Positions 20,338 through 32,485 of a stretch of DNA of 64,000 bases are shown here, piece by piece. Position numbers and translations under genes: made by a program. Source of the stretch: Romanomermis culicivorax (Eukaryota > Nematoda > Enoplea > Mermithida > Mermithidae); contig CAWUHX010000212.1 of assembly GCA_963922205.1 (NCBI GenBank), positions 1-64,000 of the forward strand, given 5' to 3'. Under the pieces are notes generated by a model that saw only the letters and a list, made by a program, of their open reading frames with translations, made no database searches and had not been told where the DNA came from. Positions within the stretch are counted from its first letter, which is position 1. The number at the start of each line of letters is the position of its first letter.

Positions 20338-21262
20338 TGTAACGACCAGATTTGTGTGAAGCACTTTACTTTTAACCAAATGGATGTTACGGCAGGAACG
20401 GCTATAACTGAACGGGGTCGCGGGCGAGTAATACGGGGTGATACGGCTTTACAATAATCGACGGCTGCTTGAGACGTCAATACGACACAACGAAAACGTG
20501 GTTTCGATTTACAATAACGAACGGGGGCCTCGGTTTAAGTTGCTTTCGTACAAATGGCCGCTTGCAAATATAAAAACGGGGGCGAGCGCGGTTTGAAACG
20601 ACGTATTCAAATATCCCAAAACTCAAACCAATAATAACAAAAATCATGCTTTGCTTCTCCTTTTATACGACGTTTTTGGCCACTCCCTGGGCGTCACAGG
20701 AGGTCGTGCTTCTGTCCAACTTCTTCCGCCAATCGTCGCTTCCTGCTACGCTTTTTATGCTTACTTATTTACGCCTTTCTAATACTTTCCTGGTACTGTA
20801 TGCTTTTCCTGCTTCGCTTTGCTTTCTACGGTGGGCTTAGCCACACCTCTGTGCTTCTGTGCATGCTTCCTGTATCGGTTTCTCTGTATACACATGTTTT
20901 GTGGGGCCATCGCTATCGTTACACTTGAGACGACTGTCTGGCCGGGCTTTTACGTATTTTACTGTGTGCAGGTGTTGTTTACGATTTTTACAGGGGATTA
21001 CGGTAGCTCTGGAATGTGTAGTTTAGTGTAGGTTCTAGGGGACCAGCTGCCGTTTGTGCAAATTAATTGGGGCATCTTAATTGGGCTACCGGGGTGTGAA
21101 TGGATCAAAATAAAGTACTTCACATAATTTTATAGGAATGTTTGGGTGTGAATCCCAGACACCCTTGAGACGATAAAATACGAAAATGAATAATATTTAA
21201 TAAATGTTTATCGCATACAGTATGCTATGTATTTACAGTACTGCTTTAGCAGGTTCGTTACA
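20338..21262 (-). repeat. 3' LTR of second Gypsy element
   Basis: 925 bp, same length as its partner at 28766-29690 and closely similar, with scattered substitutions. Family also present as the solo LTR at 32486-33295. The coding-looking frame on the + strand around 20646-21031 is shared by all three copies and is most likely incidental LTR sequence. Confidence 0.93.
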
Positions 21263-21293
21263 TTTCCCTCCTTCCGGAGTTGAACATCCTCGT

Positions 21294-24200
21294 TCAAGGC
21301 TTTCGAGGGTGAGGAGGGGTGGGGGTAGATTCGATAGGTGCTTTACGAGGGTAGAAAGGGGTTGTCTCATTAACATGTACCGTAAATGTAATATTTTTAT
21401 GGGGGTGTTTGAGTGTAACATTGGGGTACCTGAAATTTGTAACTGTATAGGGCCCATTTTGGCGAGGGAGGTATTTGGGAGTCAGCCCTTGTTTACATGG
21501 ATGATTTTTGTAAAGAATAAGATCACCTGCCTTGTAATGTATGTTCTGAGCATGCTTGTTATACTGACGGGTATAGTGGTCTTGGGCTTTTTGTAAACTT
21601 TTCTGCAGGGTTGAGAGTGCTTCTGTAAAATGCAATTTTACATGAAGGGCGTAATCGTCTAAATCAACCATGTAGGACGTGGGGAAAAAGTTTAAGGCTG
21701 CATCTGATGGCAGATTAGCTTGCCTACCATGGAGTAATTCAAATGGGGGATACGAGGTGCTATCATTCTTATGAATGTTGATCGAAAAAATGGCATAGGG
21801 CAGATAAGTATCCCAATCCGTGTGATTTGAATTGATCTACATGCGGATACGGGTAGCTAAAGTTTGGTTGCAATGCTCAACTTCCCCATTGGCAATGGGA
21901 TGGTATGGGGTGGTATGAATTTTCTGAGTATTGCATAAACTAGTTATCTATGAGAAGAGATCGGATACAAAATCGGAGCCACGATCACAATGGATGATTT
22001 TTGGGGACCCATGACGGCAAACAATTTTGGTTAGGAATAACTTGGCGATAGTGGCTGCAGTGATGTCAGGGGTCGGGAATGCCTCTACATACTTTGTGAA
22101 ATAATCGATGAAAACAACAATGAATCGGTTGCTGTCTTCAGTGAGGGGTAACAGCCCCATACAATCAACACCGACTCTATCAAATGGGCCAGTCGGCTGA
22201 ATTGGTACCAAATTCGCATGTACTTTGTGCCGGAGGGCTTTCTGTGTCTGGCATGGGTGGCAGGTTTTGCAGTAACGTTTGATATCACGGCTCATTTGGG
22301 GCCAAAAATATTTTTGTCTGAGCAAATGTAAAGTTTTCCTGGCAGTAAAATGGCCTGTGAATTTGCTGTCATGATGTGAGGCGATGAGATGCTGGACTTG
22401 TGACTTGGGAATGTATAGTTTTGCCTGTTTGTCGACTATACGGAAGAGGATGTTTTGATGCACTGCGAATTTGATCAGAGTAAGGGGGTGTTTTTGGGCG
22501 ATTTTTGCTAAAATACTTTTGACAGTTGGATCAGTGCATTGGAGTTCGGCAAAATTTTTCTGTTGCTCTTCTTGTTCAGTTGCTTCAGCTTCAAGAACCG
22601 AATTGATGGTGGATATTTCAGGGCGGGTTTCTAATTGCTCAATATCAAAGGATTGCTTCGCTGTCTGTGAGGGGAATCGAGAAACAGCATCTGCATTGAG
22701 GTTAGCAGTGCCTTTTTTAGGGCGAATGTCTAATTGAATACCAGAGAGGGCTAATCCCCAACGAGCAATGCGAGGGGACGGGTTTTCCTTTTGTAAGACT
22801 GCCTGAACTGCTGTATGGTCAGTGTGCACAATAACATGTTGCTGGAAAAGATAGGGGCGGAAATACTTGACAAACTCAACTACTGCAAGGGTTTCCAACT
22901 CAGTTATCGGGTAGTTGCATTCTGCGGGTTTTAGTGTGCGGCTCCCAAAAGGAATGGGGCCATCCTGAGCTTTACTGTCTAGCTGACTGAGAATGGCGCC
23001 AATTCCGAGTTTTGAGGCATCAGTTTGCAGAATAAACGGTTTCGTGAAATCGGGATGCTGCAGTATTGGGGTATGAATGAGTAATTCTTTTAGCTTAGTG
23101 AATGCGTTTTGCTGTTCAGGCCCCCAGGAAAATTCCCAATTCTTTTTGAGTAGCGATGTGAGGGGGCTAGAAACTTGAGAGCAATTTGTGATAAATCTCC
23201 GATAATAAGAGGGTAGACCAAGGAATGACTTAACTTCTTTTGAGCTTTTGGGCGTGGGTATGTCATAAATGGCCTGTACCTTATGGGGATCTGGTGAAAT
23301 GCCTTGCTGAGAAATGACGTGGCCTAAGTATTGGACTTGGGACTGGCAGAATTTGTTTTTTTGTATGTTTAGTTCAAGGCCTGCTTGTGAGAATCGGGCA
23401 AGAATAGTGTCTAAATGTTCCAGTATTTGGGCATGGGAGTCTGGGAATACCAAAACATTGTCGAGGTATACAAGGCATGTATTCCATTGCAGTCCCGAGA
23501 GGATAACATCCATTAACCTTTGGAATGTGGCTGGGGCGTTGGTGAGACCGAAGGGGAGTTAGTTGAATTGATACTGGCCAGCTGAGCAATTAAAGGCCGT
23601 TTTTTCTCTGTCTGCTTGTGCTATGGGAATGGAATAATATGCATTGGATTGATCAAGGGATGTAAAATATTTCATTCCACGGAGGTTGTCTAGAATTTCC
23701 TCTATACGGGGCAAGGGGTAGGTATCTTTTTTGGTTACTTTATTGAGACCTCTAAAATCAATGCATAAACGATGGCCTCCATCTTTTTTGGGGACTAAAA
23801 CTGTGTTGGTACACCATGCAGAATTGATTTGGCTCATGACACCTGCTGCTGCGAGTTGCTCAACTTCTGCTTGTATGATTTGCTTTTCTTTTGGGGAAGT
23901 CTGATAAAGGTGTCTGCGTACAGGTTGGGAGCCATTGGTGTCAATTGTATGTGAAACAAGGGTGGTTCTACCTACGTCCATTTTGGATTTAGCATATAAT
24001 GTAGGATACTTCGATAGGGCGCCTAGGAGTTGCGTTTTTTCTGCTTCTGTCAGGTCACTGGAGGTTAAATTAACATTTTCTTTTAACCATGTGAATGTAT
24101 CAAAATGGTTGGGCTGGTTTTGCGTGGAGGGGGTTACGTTAGCGGAAGCATTTTGTTTTGGGATGTAACAGGAGACTGTACCAATGCATGTTTGAGGGTA

Positions 24201-25040
24201 AAGAATTTGAGGTGTTTCTTGTGTGTTTAGGACTGATATACGTATGCGACTGTTTTGATTTTCAGAGACACAAGCTGCGAAATGAACTTTGGGATTCTGT
24301 TTGGGTTTCGGAGTAAACTCAAGCTGTTTAATTTGTAGGTACGATTTGGGCAAAGGGACAGTGAATTCGGTTACTGTACAGGGTGGTAATTCTAATTTTT
24401 CGTCTAGATAGGTTCCACCATGGGTCGAAAGAGGGCTATATTCTAGGCCATCACAGGGTAGTATGACATTGCCAAATTTGACCTGAGATGTCTGATTGTT
24501 GATAGTATATTCTGAAAATCAACTGAGAAAGTTTTTGCCTAAAAGGATGTCTGCTGTGCAATCTTTTTGGACATGAACCATTATTGTTTCCCGGATAGTT
24601 TGGGCTGTTACCGTGACAAAAGTGGTTCCTAAAAAGTGAATTGGGAGATTATTTGCTGCTTTTGCTTGGACTAGCGGGGGTTTCATGTCTAACTGCAAAA
24701 TTTGAGCGATCCGTGAATCAATGAGTGAGTAGACTGCAGCAGTGTCAATCATGCCTTTTGTGATTAGTTTGCCGTTAAGTGTGATTGGAATATGAGGGGT
24801 ATGTTTCTCAGGTACATTTTGGGGTGGCTTGTTTGACCCAGATTGGTGAATTTGATTAATAAGTTCAATTGCAGGAGTTCCGGGGGTATCAATATCGACA
24901 AGGACGTATTTCTGCTGTGTTTGTGCCCCACGACGATTAGCTAATTCTAAGAGAGCATGGCCGAATGATGGGGGAATGGTCTCATGTAAATGTCTGTTGT
25001 TTGATGGTATTTCATACGCATGTTCATTTATGGCATGATG
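21294..25040 (-). pseudogene. Pro-Pol region of second Gypsy element, multiple stop codons
   Basis: Continues in frame from the Env-like part. The protease has the active-site core MIDTAAVYSLID (an Asp-Thr-Ala triad) near 24745 and ADILLGKNFL. The RT has VPKKDGGHRLCIDFRG and LDQSNAYYSIP. Its catalytic box reads YLDN instead of the usual YxDD, so one catalytic Asp is lost. RNase H has FILQTDASKLGIGAIL. The integrase has an HHCC finger (HHDSKF...CHPC), VGVDCMG and HCDRGSDF, then a stop at 21948 before the Glu-bearing stretch, and ends at 21294 about 30 bp before the polypurine tract. Stops: TGA 24519-24521, TAA 23559-23561, TAG 21948-21950, TAG 21837-21839. Inactive. Confidence 0.88.
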
Positions 25041-26785
25041 CTTGGGAGAGGGGAAATATTTTCGAAGAATGAGAAAAGAATAAAAGATGCCTGCAATAAC
25101 TACAGTAATAACTGCTAGATTAAAAATTATTTGCAGGGGTCCTTTGAGTAAATTGTTTAATCCGTCCGTGAGACTTTGGGTGGTACCAGTTATTACATGT
25201 ACTATGCCTTGATCGGGGCCAGAGAGGGTATTTCGGATTGCTTGACCAGTGCCTGAGATCATATTGTAAACTGTATCGGAGTTAAGAGACATTTGGGCGG
25301 TGTAATTGACGAGTTTTTTAACAACGTTTTGGAGTGTGTGAGTTTTGTAAATGTATTGTTTCAAAAAGAGTAAGTTGGTTGAAATAGTTGCAAGTTGATC
25401 ATGAAAAATGGCGGGTGTATTAAAATGGAAAAGGGAGAAATTTTGGTTCCAGATGATTTCTAAAGGTAGATTTGTGACATGCGGGGATCCTGTTTCACTG
25501 ACCCATGTATTATTCTGTTTGTAAAGGGCTACATGCATGTGATTGCAGTCAACCCTTTGTGAAAAAGGGGTCAAATCTTTGCCTCCTGGGTTTGAAAACA
25601 TGAGTTTGGTTCCTACGAGAATGGGTAAGAGTTTGTAAAATGTTCCGTTGATTTTATGGTTGTAGAAGACTTTAGATGCGTTTACTTGTTTACAAGGCCA
25701 GACAGTGAGGGCTTCTCCTGTAAATTCTGCTATTATGTTGGTTCACTGTAGAAATGCACGTGCTCCGAGGGTTGCATCAAGACGTAAAATTTGTCATAGG
25801 AGATCAAGGTGACGCTGTGCCTGTCTGCATAATTCACTCCATACGTTTATGAAATTTTGAATTTGGAATTTCTGGATTTTGTCTGCTAGATAATTTAGTT
25901 TCGCGTTGATGGGCTCAAAATCACCAAAATCGTAGAGTGTAGTATGAGTTTCGTTGGTTTTTGGGGTTAAAAATGCATTACGATGTGGTGTGCTTTTGTC
26001 TAATTGTACAACAATGCCTTGTTCAGTTAGAATGCTGTCTTGGATTTCTGGGCAGTCGGGGTTCGAAAAGAGTGTATTTTTAACTGAGGATGCACCTTGT
26101 AGTTCTTCTATTATCATGCGGGTTTGTGTGAGTTTGATGGGGTGTGTGTTTTTGCATTCGACGGGGCATAAGTTTTCAGATGCTGTTTCATTCCAGATAA
26201 TGGATCCGTCAGTTGTTACACAATGACCTGATGTCGGTTTGCATGACCCTAGGTCACCTAATGTACCTGTCATAGATTTTCCATTCCAAGATGCTATTTG
26301 TCCTATTTCTATGATGACGTTAGTGACCGAGGTACAGTGGTCTGTACAACACCATGTGTATTCTACGCTTAGGGAGTTGTTTGTCGACCAAAATCCTGGT
26401 TGAGTTTCATATAATTTTTGACTGTTGTGTTCTTTGTCTATAACGATTGCCTTACAAACATGTGGGGTTAGATTTTGCATTTCGGTTTAATCGAAGACAA
26501 TACCTTTTGAGCCAAAAAATCCTGTATTAGTACAAATTTTCCATTTGCGAACACTGCATTTGTATGCGTCTGTAATGTGGGGCTTAGTGGAGGGGATATA
26601 GATTTTTCCGAATGTCTGTACCGGTTTGTCTACTGTGGAAGGGGGCATGCATGATACAAGTTTTGGTATGCTGACTGAGTGACCGCTCAATGAAGTTCCA
26701 CACATCTGAAATTGGGCACTACACGATGTGGGGATTATTATGCATAAAAATATACAATACAACAGCCAATATAGTGTTTTAGTGG
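25041..26785 (-). pseudogene. envelope-glycoprotein-like region, in frame between Gag and protease
   Basis: In the same frame as gag there is first a hydrophobic stretch of about 20 residues ending in a small-residue/Ser-Cys-Ser-Ala motif that looks like a signal peptide (about 26780-26720). A Cys-rich ectodomain follows with several potential N-glycosylation sites and, in its second half, long amphipathic or coiled-coil-like stretches. A strong transmembrane helix of about 24 residues comes next (about 25139-25065), then a basic cytoplasmic start (RKYFPSP). This signal/ectodomain/TM/tail layout is that of a class of retroelement Env proteins; I cannot assign the viral glycoprotein family. 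Three stop codons (TAA 26487-26489, TGA 25794-25796, TGA 25743-25745) break it. Its position before the protease is unusual, since Env normally follows Pol. Confidence 0.65.
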
Positions 26786-28523
26786 AGGCGGCGGGGCACT
26801 GTATATTTTCGTTCTGGATGGTTTGGCGTGGCCGCTTTTGGTGTTGTTCGGTTTTGGGCTGGGGGGGGGGGGGTGGCCGGTTTGCAATCTGAACAGTCTG
26901 TAAAACTTTAGAAGTTGAGTCATGGGATGGGGTTTGGACTTGCTTACTTGTGGGGGTCGGTAGCAGTGTTTGGCGGGGGCGGAATTGGATTGGTTCGGGG
27001 GTCAGGCCCTGGAGAAGGGACAACAAGTTGCGGCCTGCTTTCGATGGGGTTTCGGGGGCAGTGGATGGCGTAGTGTCTTGCTTGCGGGGGATCTTGTAGC
27101 CTACGGGGATGGTGGGCAGCAATTTTTCGATTTTTGTGGCTTCAGGCGTGGGGGGTGGTGACATGGCGCACCAATCCGGTACGTCCAGATCGAGGACGTA
27201 TTTGTCACTACGGCGGTGGGTAGTGGGCATAATTGTTCCTAAAGTAGTCTGAGGGCCGTTAGTTATGGCGGGTAATGTTGAGTAAAATGCAGGGGCATCA
27301 ATGTCCATGAGGGGTTGGGGTTGCCTGTACTTAATGCAATTTTGAATATTACGACTCTGTTGATTTGGACAGTACCTGCTTGTATGACCTCTCTGCTTGC
27401 ATAGAAAACATTGAAAATTTGAGTAGGGTTTTGAAAGGCAGTTATCAGATCTATGTCCTGTTTGGGAGCAGTGGATGCATCGACTTTTACAATCACGTGT
27501 ACTGTGATTATTACGAAAACAAATTTCATATGATTTTCGGGTGCCTACTGATTTACAATTACGAGCTATGTATCCAATTTGTCCACACTGGAAGCATGTG
27601 GGTTGCCTAGAGGTGGTATTGTTCCTGTAAGCATTATTCCTGCTGAAAGTATTGTTACTGAAATTGCTGTAGCTACTCTGCAGTGGGGGTTGGGGTTTTT
27701 GTTTGATCTGCAATTGTAAATCTTTTACTTGTTGTTCTAACTGATGCAAAAGGTCCTGTTGGTCTGTATTTTTGGTTAGGGAAAAGATGGGTTCGGGTTT
27801 TGGGGGTATGAAGGGAAGGGCGTTAGATTTTAACTCATTTCTAAGGATTTGTTGTTCAATGTAAGCTGCTTCATCTGACATTTCTTTCAGGGTCGCGAAT
27901 CGTCTATACTTAATTGCTTCCTTGATTTCGTTTTGCATGCCTTCTACAAAGAGGGGTTTTATGATCATCTCTCGTGCGTCTGTGTTAAAGTTAGGGTAGG
28001 CGAGGGTTGCGAGATGTTCTAGATCAAACAAGAATTCAGTTACAGTTTCTGATCGCTTTTGTTTTCTCTCGCGTAAGAATTGTTGATGTAGCTCATTATC
28101 TCTATTGTTTGGGAAAAATGCCTGCAACGCCACTTTATACTGCTCGTATGTGTGGGGAGGGTTTTCCGAATTTGCTAAACTTTTGAATTTTGCTAATGCG
28201 TTTCCTCCTAAATGAATTTCTAAACATGCCAACTTTAACTGTACCTCTGTATCTTTCATGCCTTGGAGTGCCATGAATTGTTCTAATCTTTTGTTCCATT
28301 CACCAAAATGTTGGGTCACGCCCCCCGTGAATACTGTAGGTTTCGCGTAAAAATTATTTGCCATGTTATTACAAATGTTTGCTGTTCTCAGATCGTCTAT
28401 TAGGGTAGGGTTTACTGTATTCTGATTCAATTGTGTGCGTAGGGTACCAAAATGTTCCGAAAATAAATCATTTATCTGTTTTCTAACGATTTCTCCTAAA
28501 TGATCTTGCGTTTGGTGGGTCAT
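26786..28523 (-). CDS. Gag of second Gypsy element (four zinc knuckles)
   Basis: ATG at 28523. The open frame (678 codons to the stop at 26487) includes the Gag and the start of the Env-like region, so this entry ends where the hydrophobic segment begins. Residues ~60-230 match the retrotransposon Gag capsid pattern (FTGGVTQHFGEWNKRLEQF ... FLRERKQKRSETVTEFL). A Gln-rich coiled part follows, then four Cys/His knuckles in series between roughly residues 310 and 395 (CFQCGQIGYIARNC; a second whose first Cys is partly changed; CIHCSQTGHRSDNC; CFLCKQRGHTSRYC). A Pro/Thr-rich linker precedes the Env-like signal segment. No internal stops in this part. It would package element RNA. Confidence 0.85.
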
Positions 28524-28765
28524 TCTTGGTTTATGCTGGGATTTCTGCTTAAATGCTTCAATTTTTGCTTCACGCTGTATTCATTTAAATGTATCGCTTA
28601 ATGTTTCGTTGGAGGGGATTTCCAGTTTGCTTTCTACGAATACTGTCTCACTGTAGGAAATGATTACTACTGTATTATCTAATGCTTCTAAATGCTCCGA
28701 TATGAGTACACCTAATTGGGGCAGGGAGTTCCAGTGGTTAACGGAACGGTACGGTCACCAAAATA

Positions 28766-29690
28766 TGTAATGACCAGATTTGTGTGAAGCACTTTACTTT
28801 TAACCAAATGGACGTTACGGCCGGAACGGCTATAACGGAAGGGGGGCGCAGGCTAGTAATATGGGGCGATACGGCTTTACAATAATCGACGGCTGCTTGA
28901 GACGTTGATACGACAATACAAAAATGCAGTTTCAATTTACAATAACGAACGGGGGCCTCGGTCTAAGTTGCTTTCGTACAAATGGCCGCTTGCAAATATA
29001 AAAACGGGGGCGAGTGCGGTTTGAAACGACAAATTCAAATATCCCAAAACTCTAACCAATAAAAACAAAAATCACGCTTTGCTTCTCCTTTTATACGATG
29101 TTTTTGGCCACTCCCTGGGCGTCGCGGGAGGTCGTGCTTCTGTTCAACTTCTTCCCCCAATCGTCGCTTCCTGCTATGCTTTTTATGCTTACTTAGTTAG
29201 GCCTTTCTAATACTTTCCTGGTACTGTATGCTTTTCGTGCTTCGCTTTGCTTTCTATGGTGGGCTTAGCCACACCTCTGTGCTTCTATGCATGCTTCCTG
29301 TATTGGTTTCTCTGTATACACATGTTTTGTGGGGCCGTCGCTATCGTTACACTTGAGACGACTGTCTGGCCGGGCTTTTACGTATTTTACTGTGTGCAGG
29401 TGTTGTTTACGATTTTTACGGGGGGTCACGGTAGCTGTGGAATGTGTAGTTTAGTGTAGGTTCTAGAGGACCAGCTGCCGTTTGTGCAAATTAATTGGGG
29501 CATCTTAATTGGGCTACCAGGGTGTGAACGGATCAAAATAAAGTACTTCACGTAATTTTATAGGAATGTTTGGGTGTGAATCCCAGACACCCTTGAGATG
29601 ATAAAATACGAAAATGAATAATATTCAATAAATGTTTATCACATACAGTATGCTATGTATTTACAGTACTGCTTTAGCAGGTACGTTACA
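28766..29690 (-). repeat. 5' LTR of second Gypsy element
   Basis: 925 bp; begins TGTAATGACC and ends GTACGTTACA on the + strand. Partner of 20338-21262. The 28524-28765 leader between LTR and gag start carries the primer-binding site next to the LTR and no long frame. Confidence 0.93.
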
Positions 29691-29694
29691 GATG

Positions 29695-32117
29695 TAAGGC
29701 AGCAGATGCAATACAATATAATAAAAATATATGTAAATTCAACGGCAATGGGCGTGGGGCTAAGACAAAAAGCCAAAGTTTGAGAGCCCAAAAATGAGTA
29801 CAAAACTAACGAAACAGGCCCTTTTAAGGACCCCATAGGCCTACAGTATGGCCTGGGCGGAGCTTATGACGCCCAAGCTAACTTCTGCAGCAGAAATCGG
29901 TGCAGAAGAGGCTTATGGTCACATAGACATTTCCCAGTTCGAATATGTTTAGCATTGGAGATGAGTTACATCCCTATGCTAAACATATAAACATCTTTTA
30001 ATGAGAACTTCCAAACAGGTCATTTTGTGTTGCAAAACGTCGCTAGTTTTTACTGATAAGAGGTGCACGTGATGCTCCAATTATGGCCGTGAGCTGGTAG
30101 AGCTTATCTGGTGGAAATTCTGATTAAAGGGTCATACTGTAGCCTACGTGTGAAACAGAAAACAACCAAAAAAGGCAACAAAAAAACACACAAGAATGCA
30201 TGTAAAACATAATGAATGAAACGAAATAAAAGTAAGTAACAGTCAAATAAAAAGCGTTGAAAAACATAAAATATCAACATGATGGAAATCACATGACACT
30301 TGTGAAAATTGGTCAGCACATGACAGAATTTACTGTGCTTCTTCAATGTTGCTGAAATCAGCTCATACATTTTGCAAGGAAATCATGACATATCTTTTGG
30401 CGTCACTATGTACATACATAGTTCCTGAAAAAGTACATTAACCAATAATGCTTTGACCGTACCCGTAAGTGGTCGGATCAGTTGGGAGAAGAGGTAAAGA
30501 ACGAATTTGTGGGGTGGGGGTATGCAGTTTCCAAAACATCCCTCAAAAAATCAAAAAAGCCGAAAATTTCCCCGAGAAAACTATTTTTTGTTCAATTTTT
30601 CCTAGTTCGGGGTACCAGTGTTTGACTACCTGGTCCAACAAAGTTGGCCTCCATTTACAAGATCAATATGATGCACAAACGGCGTGTGAAAACTTCAAAA
30701 TTCTTACCATCTAAAATGAACAGCACTTTCCCGTTTAAAATTTCAAATTTTTCCAACCAGAAGAGCCCAAATTAAAAAAAAAAACAATTGGCTTCTGACA
30801 GAAATATGAATACTTTAGAGGCATAACATATAATTGAGAGAAATTTGCTGGATAAGTTCCCACAAAAATTGTCGACCATAGTAGCTAACCATATGGTGAT
30901 CCCCATACATGCACATGGGGGGTTGACCCCCAGCAGATTCTTGCTGACCCCCCACAATAATTGAGAAGATGACAAATGTAAGAAATCGAAACATCAATAT
31001 TTACGGTTATAAGTTATAAACTACAGTATATGTCAACATGCGACAGAATACTCATCAAAGAGTTGCACTTACTTGTTAAATCCTACTGTAGTCGACACCA
31101 ACATTAATATTTTTTTTCCACACTCACTACTTATCTCATGAATTTATCTTTATTTTATAAACTAATATAAAAACGAAAGAATATATCACATGACAAACTT
31201 ACCTATACCATGTGGGTTCCATTCCCGTTCCATTCGCCGCTGTGGCCCACCCATTTCCTGAAAGTCACATTGGAAGAAAGATTCTTTAATAATCATGTGA
31301 CCTTGTTTTGTATCATTTGTTAGTTTTTATAAGGTTTTTATAATGTTTTTTTATGTTTTTCTTTTATATATAAACTCGTGTTTTAGTGTATGTTTTCAGT
31401 GTATTCTTTTTGCTTTGAATAAAGTTAGCCTTACCTTTAGTTCTTCTCTTTTCTTCCATTTCGTTTTCGCCTTTGGGTCTTTTCGTGTTCAGTGGATGTT
31501 CAATATTCGTCCAGAAATTCGACTTATTGGAATCTAGAATTGAAAAGTCGTTCATTTACGAAATTAGTACGCTCGTTTATTGAAATTCCATTTTTGCCTT
31601 ACTTGACTCCTTGGATTGCTGCCCTCCTTTGTTCTTCAGTTCGCTCGTTTCGCTTGAGTCCTCTTTTCCACCGATCTAAAGGAAGAAAAATACAAAATCA
31701 ACGTACAAAACTTTTACATTTCCGACCGTAATCCTAACGTTACAGTAACCTGTAGCTTGCGTACCACAACACAAATTTAACAACCCACACAAACGAAAAT
31801 GGGCAAGAGGGAAGAAAAAGTCGTCATAAAAATGGGAATGATGCTGTAGTTTAACAATTTTTCTAAGCAGAGCATACTTGATTCCAAAAAAGTAACATTA
31901 AAACCTTAGAAAGTGCAATGTAAGCAAATAATTTCACATAATCTGACTAATATAAGTTGATGAGTGTTCTGCTTGTACGTTAGAAGAAAGACTGTTTTAT
32001 ATCAAGAACGAAAAAAATTTGTATTAGACCCGACGTCCTGGCTGACCCTCAGCAGAATTTCTATGCTGTGCATGTAGGGTGATCCCACAGGATTCACAAC
32101 AATTGCGTAGTGACATC
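29695..32117. other. non-coding region
   Basis: 2.4 kb without a supportable gene. A local inverted repeat GGGGGTTGACCCCCAGCAGATTCTTGCTGACCCCCC lies near 30918-30955, and a related, decayed version (GGCTGACCCTCAGCAG) near 32042. The open frame at 31343-31731 is T-rich and unsupported. Confidence 0.5.
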
Positions 32118-32250
32118 TGTCATCAATTTGATTGGTCGAAAAAATGTAGTCTACTCCTTCCTAACCGTGAGTCCAAGCATAAGCCTAAGCCAGTTGCCAG
32201 GAACAACTAAAAAAGTCAATAAATTTTTTCGACCAATCAAATTGATGACA
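32118..32250. repeat. foldback with perfect 28-bp arms
   Basis: 32118-32145 (TGTCATCAATTTGATTGGTC...) and 32223-32250 are exact reverse complements over 28 bp around a 77-bp loop. Size and form suggest a tiny MITE or a decayed inverted duplication. No flanking duplication was recognised. Confidence 0.75.
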
Positions 32251-32485
32251 GTTCTTTCTAGATTCGCAAATCATATGGCATTATAAACTGCCACGTCACC
32301 CCCGTGCATTTGGTCAGAAAAAACGGACAATTTCATTTTTTGATGAAAAATGGTCATTTTTGAACTAAAGCCTTCAAAGAATGTCAATGTTTTCAGCACT
32401 TTGAGCCATAAAGATATATTGTAACTGTTTTGTGGAAGAAATTATTATTTTGTGAACTATTTTTCGATGAAAAAGGTCAGAATTT

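Larger units (their letters stand above)
20338..29690 (-). mobile_element. Gypsy-class LTR retrotransposon with Env-like region between Gag and Pro-Pol (degenerate)
   Basis: 9353 bp bounded by 925-bp LTRs (20338-21262 and 28766-29690; TGTAA...TTACA) and by a perfect 4-bp target duplication GATG (20334-20337, 29691-29694). In element orientation a TGGTGACCGTACC primer-binding site begins a few bases after the 5' LTR (about 28746-28759), and a polypurine tract GGAAGGAGGGAAA abuts the 3' LTR (21263-21275). Internally one frame (28523 to 21294, about 2410 codons) reads Gag, Env-like, protease, RT, RNase H, integrase. At least seven in-frame stops (26487, 25794, 25743, 24519, 23559, 21948, 21837) interrupt it, yet every segment stays in the same frame. 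Confidence 0.9.

Noticed and set aside
20646-21031. hydrophobic + strand frames in the second Gypsy LTR, also at 29247-29459 and 32653-33063
   Set aside because: Repeated only because LTR sequence is repeated; Cys/Phe-rich composition reflects pyrimidine-rich DNA.
26970-27161. Gly-rich + strand frame
   Set aside because: Antisense of the Pro-rich Gag linker.
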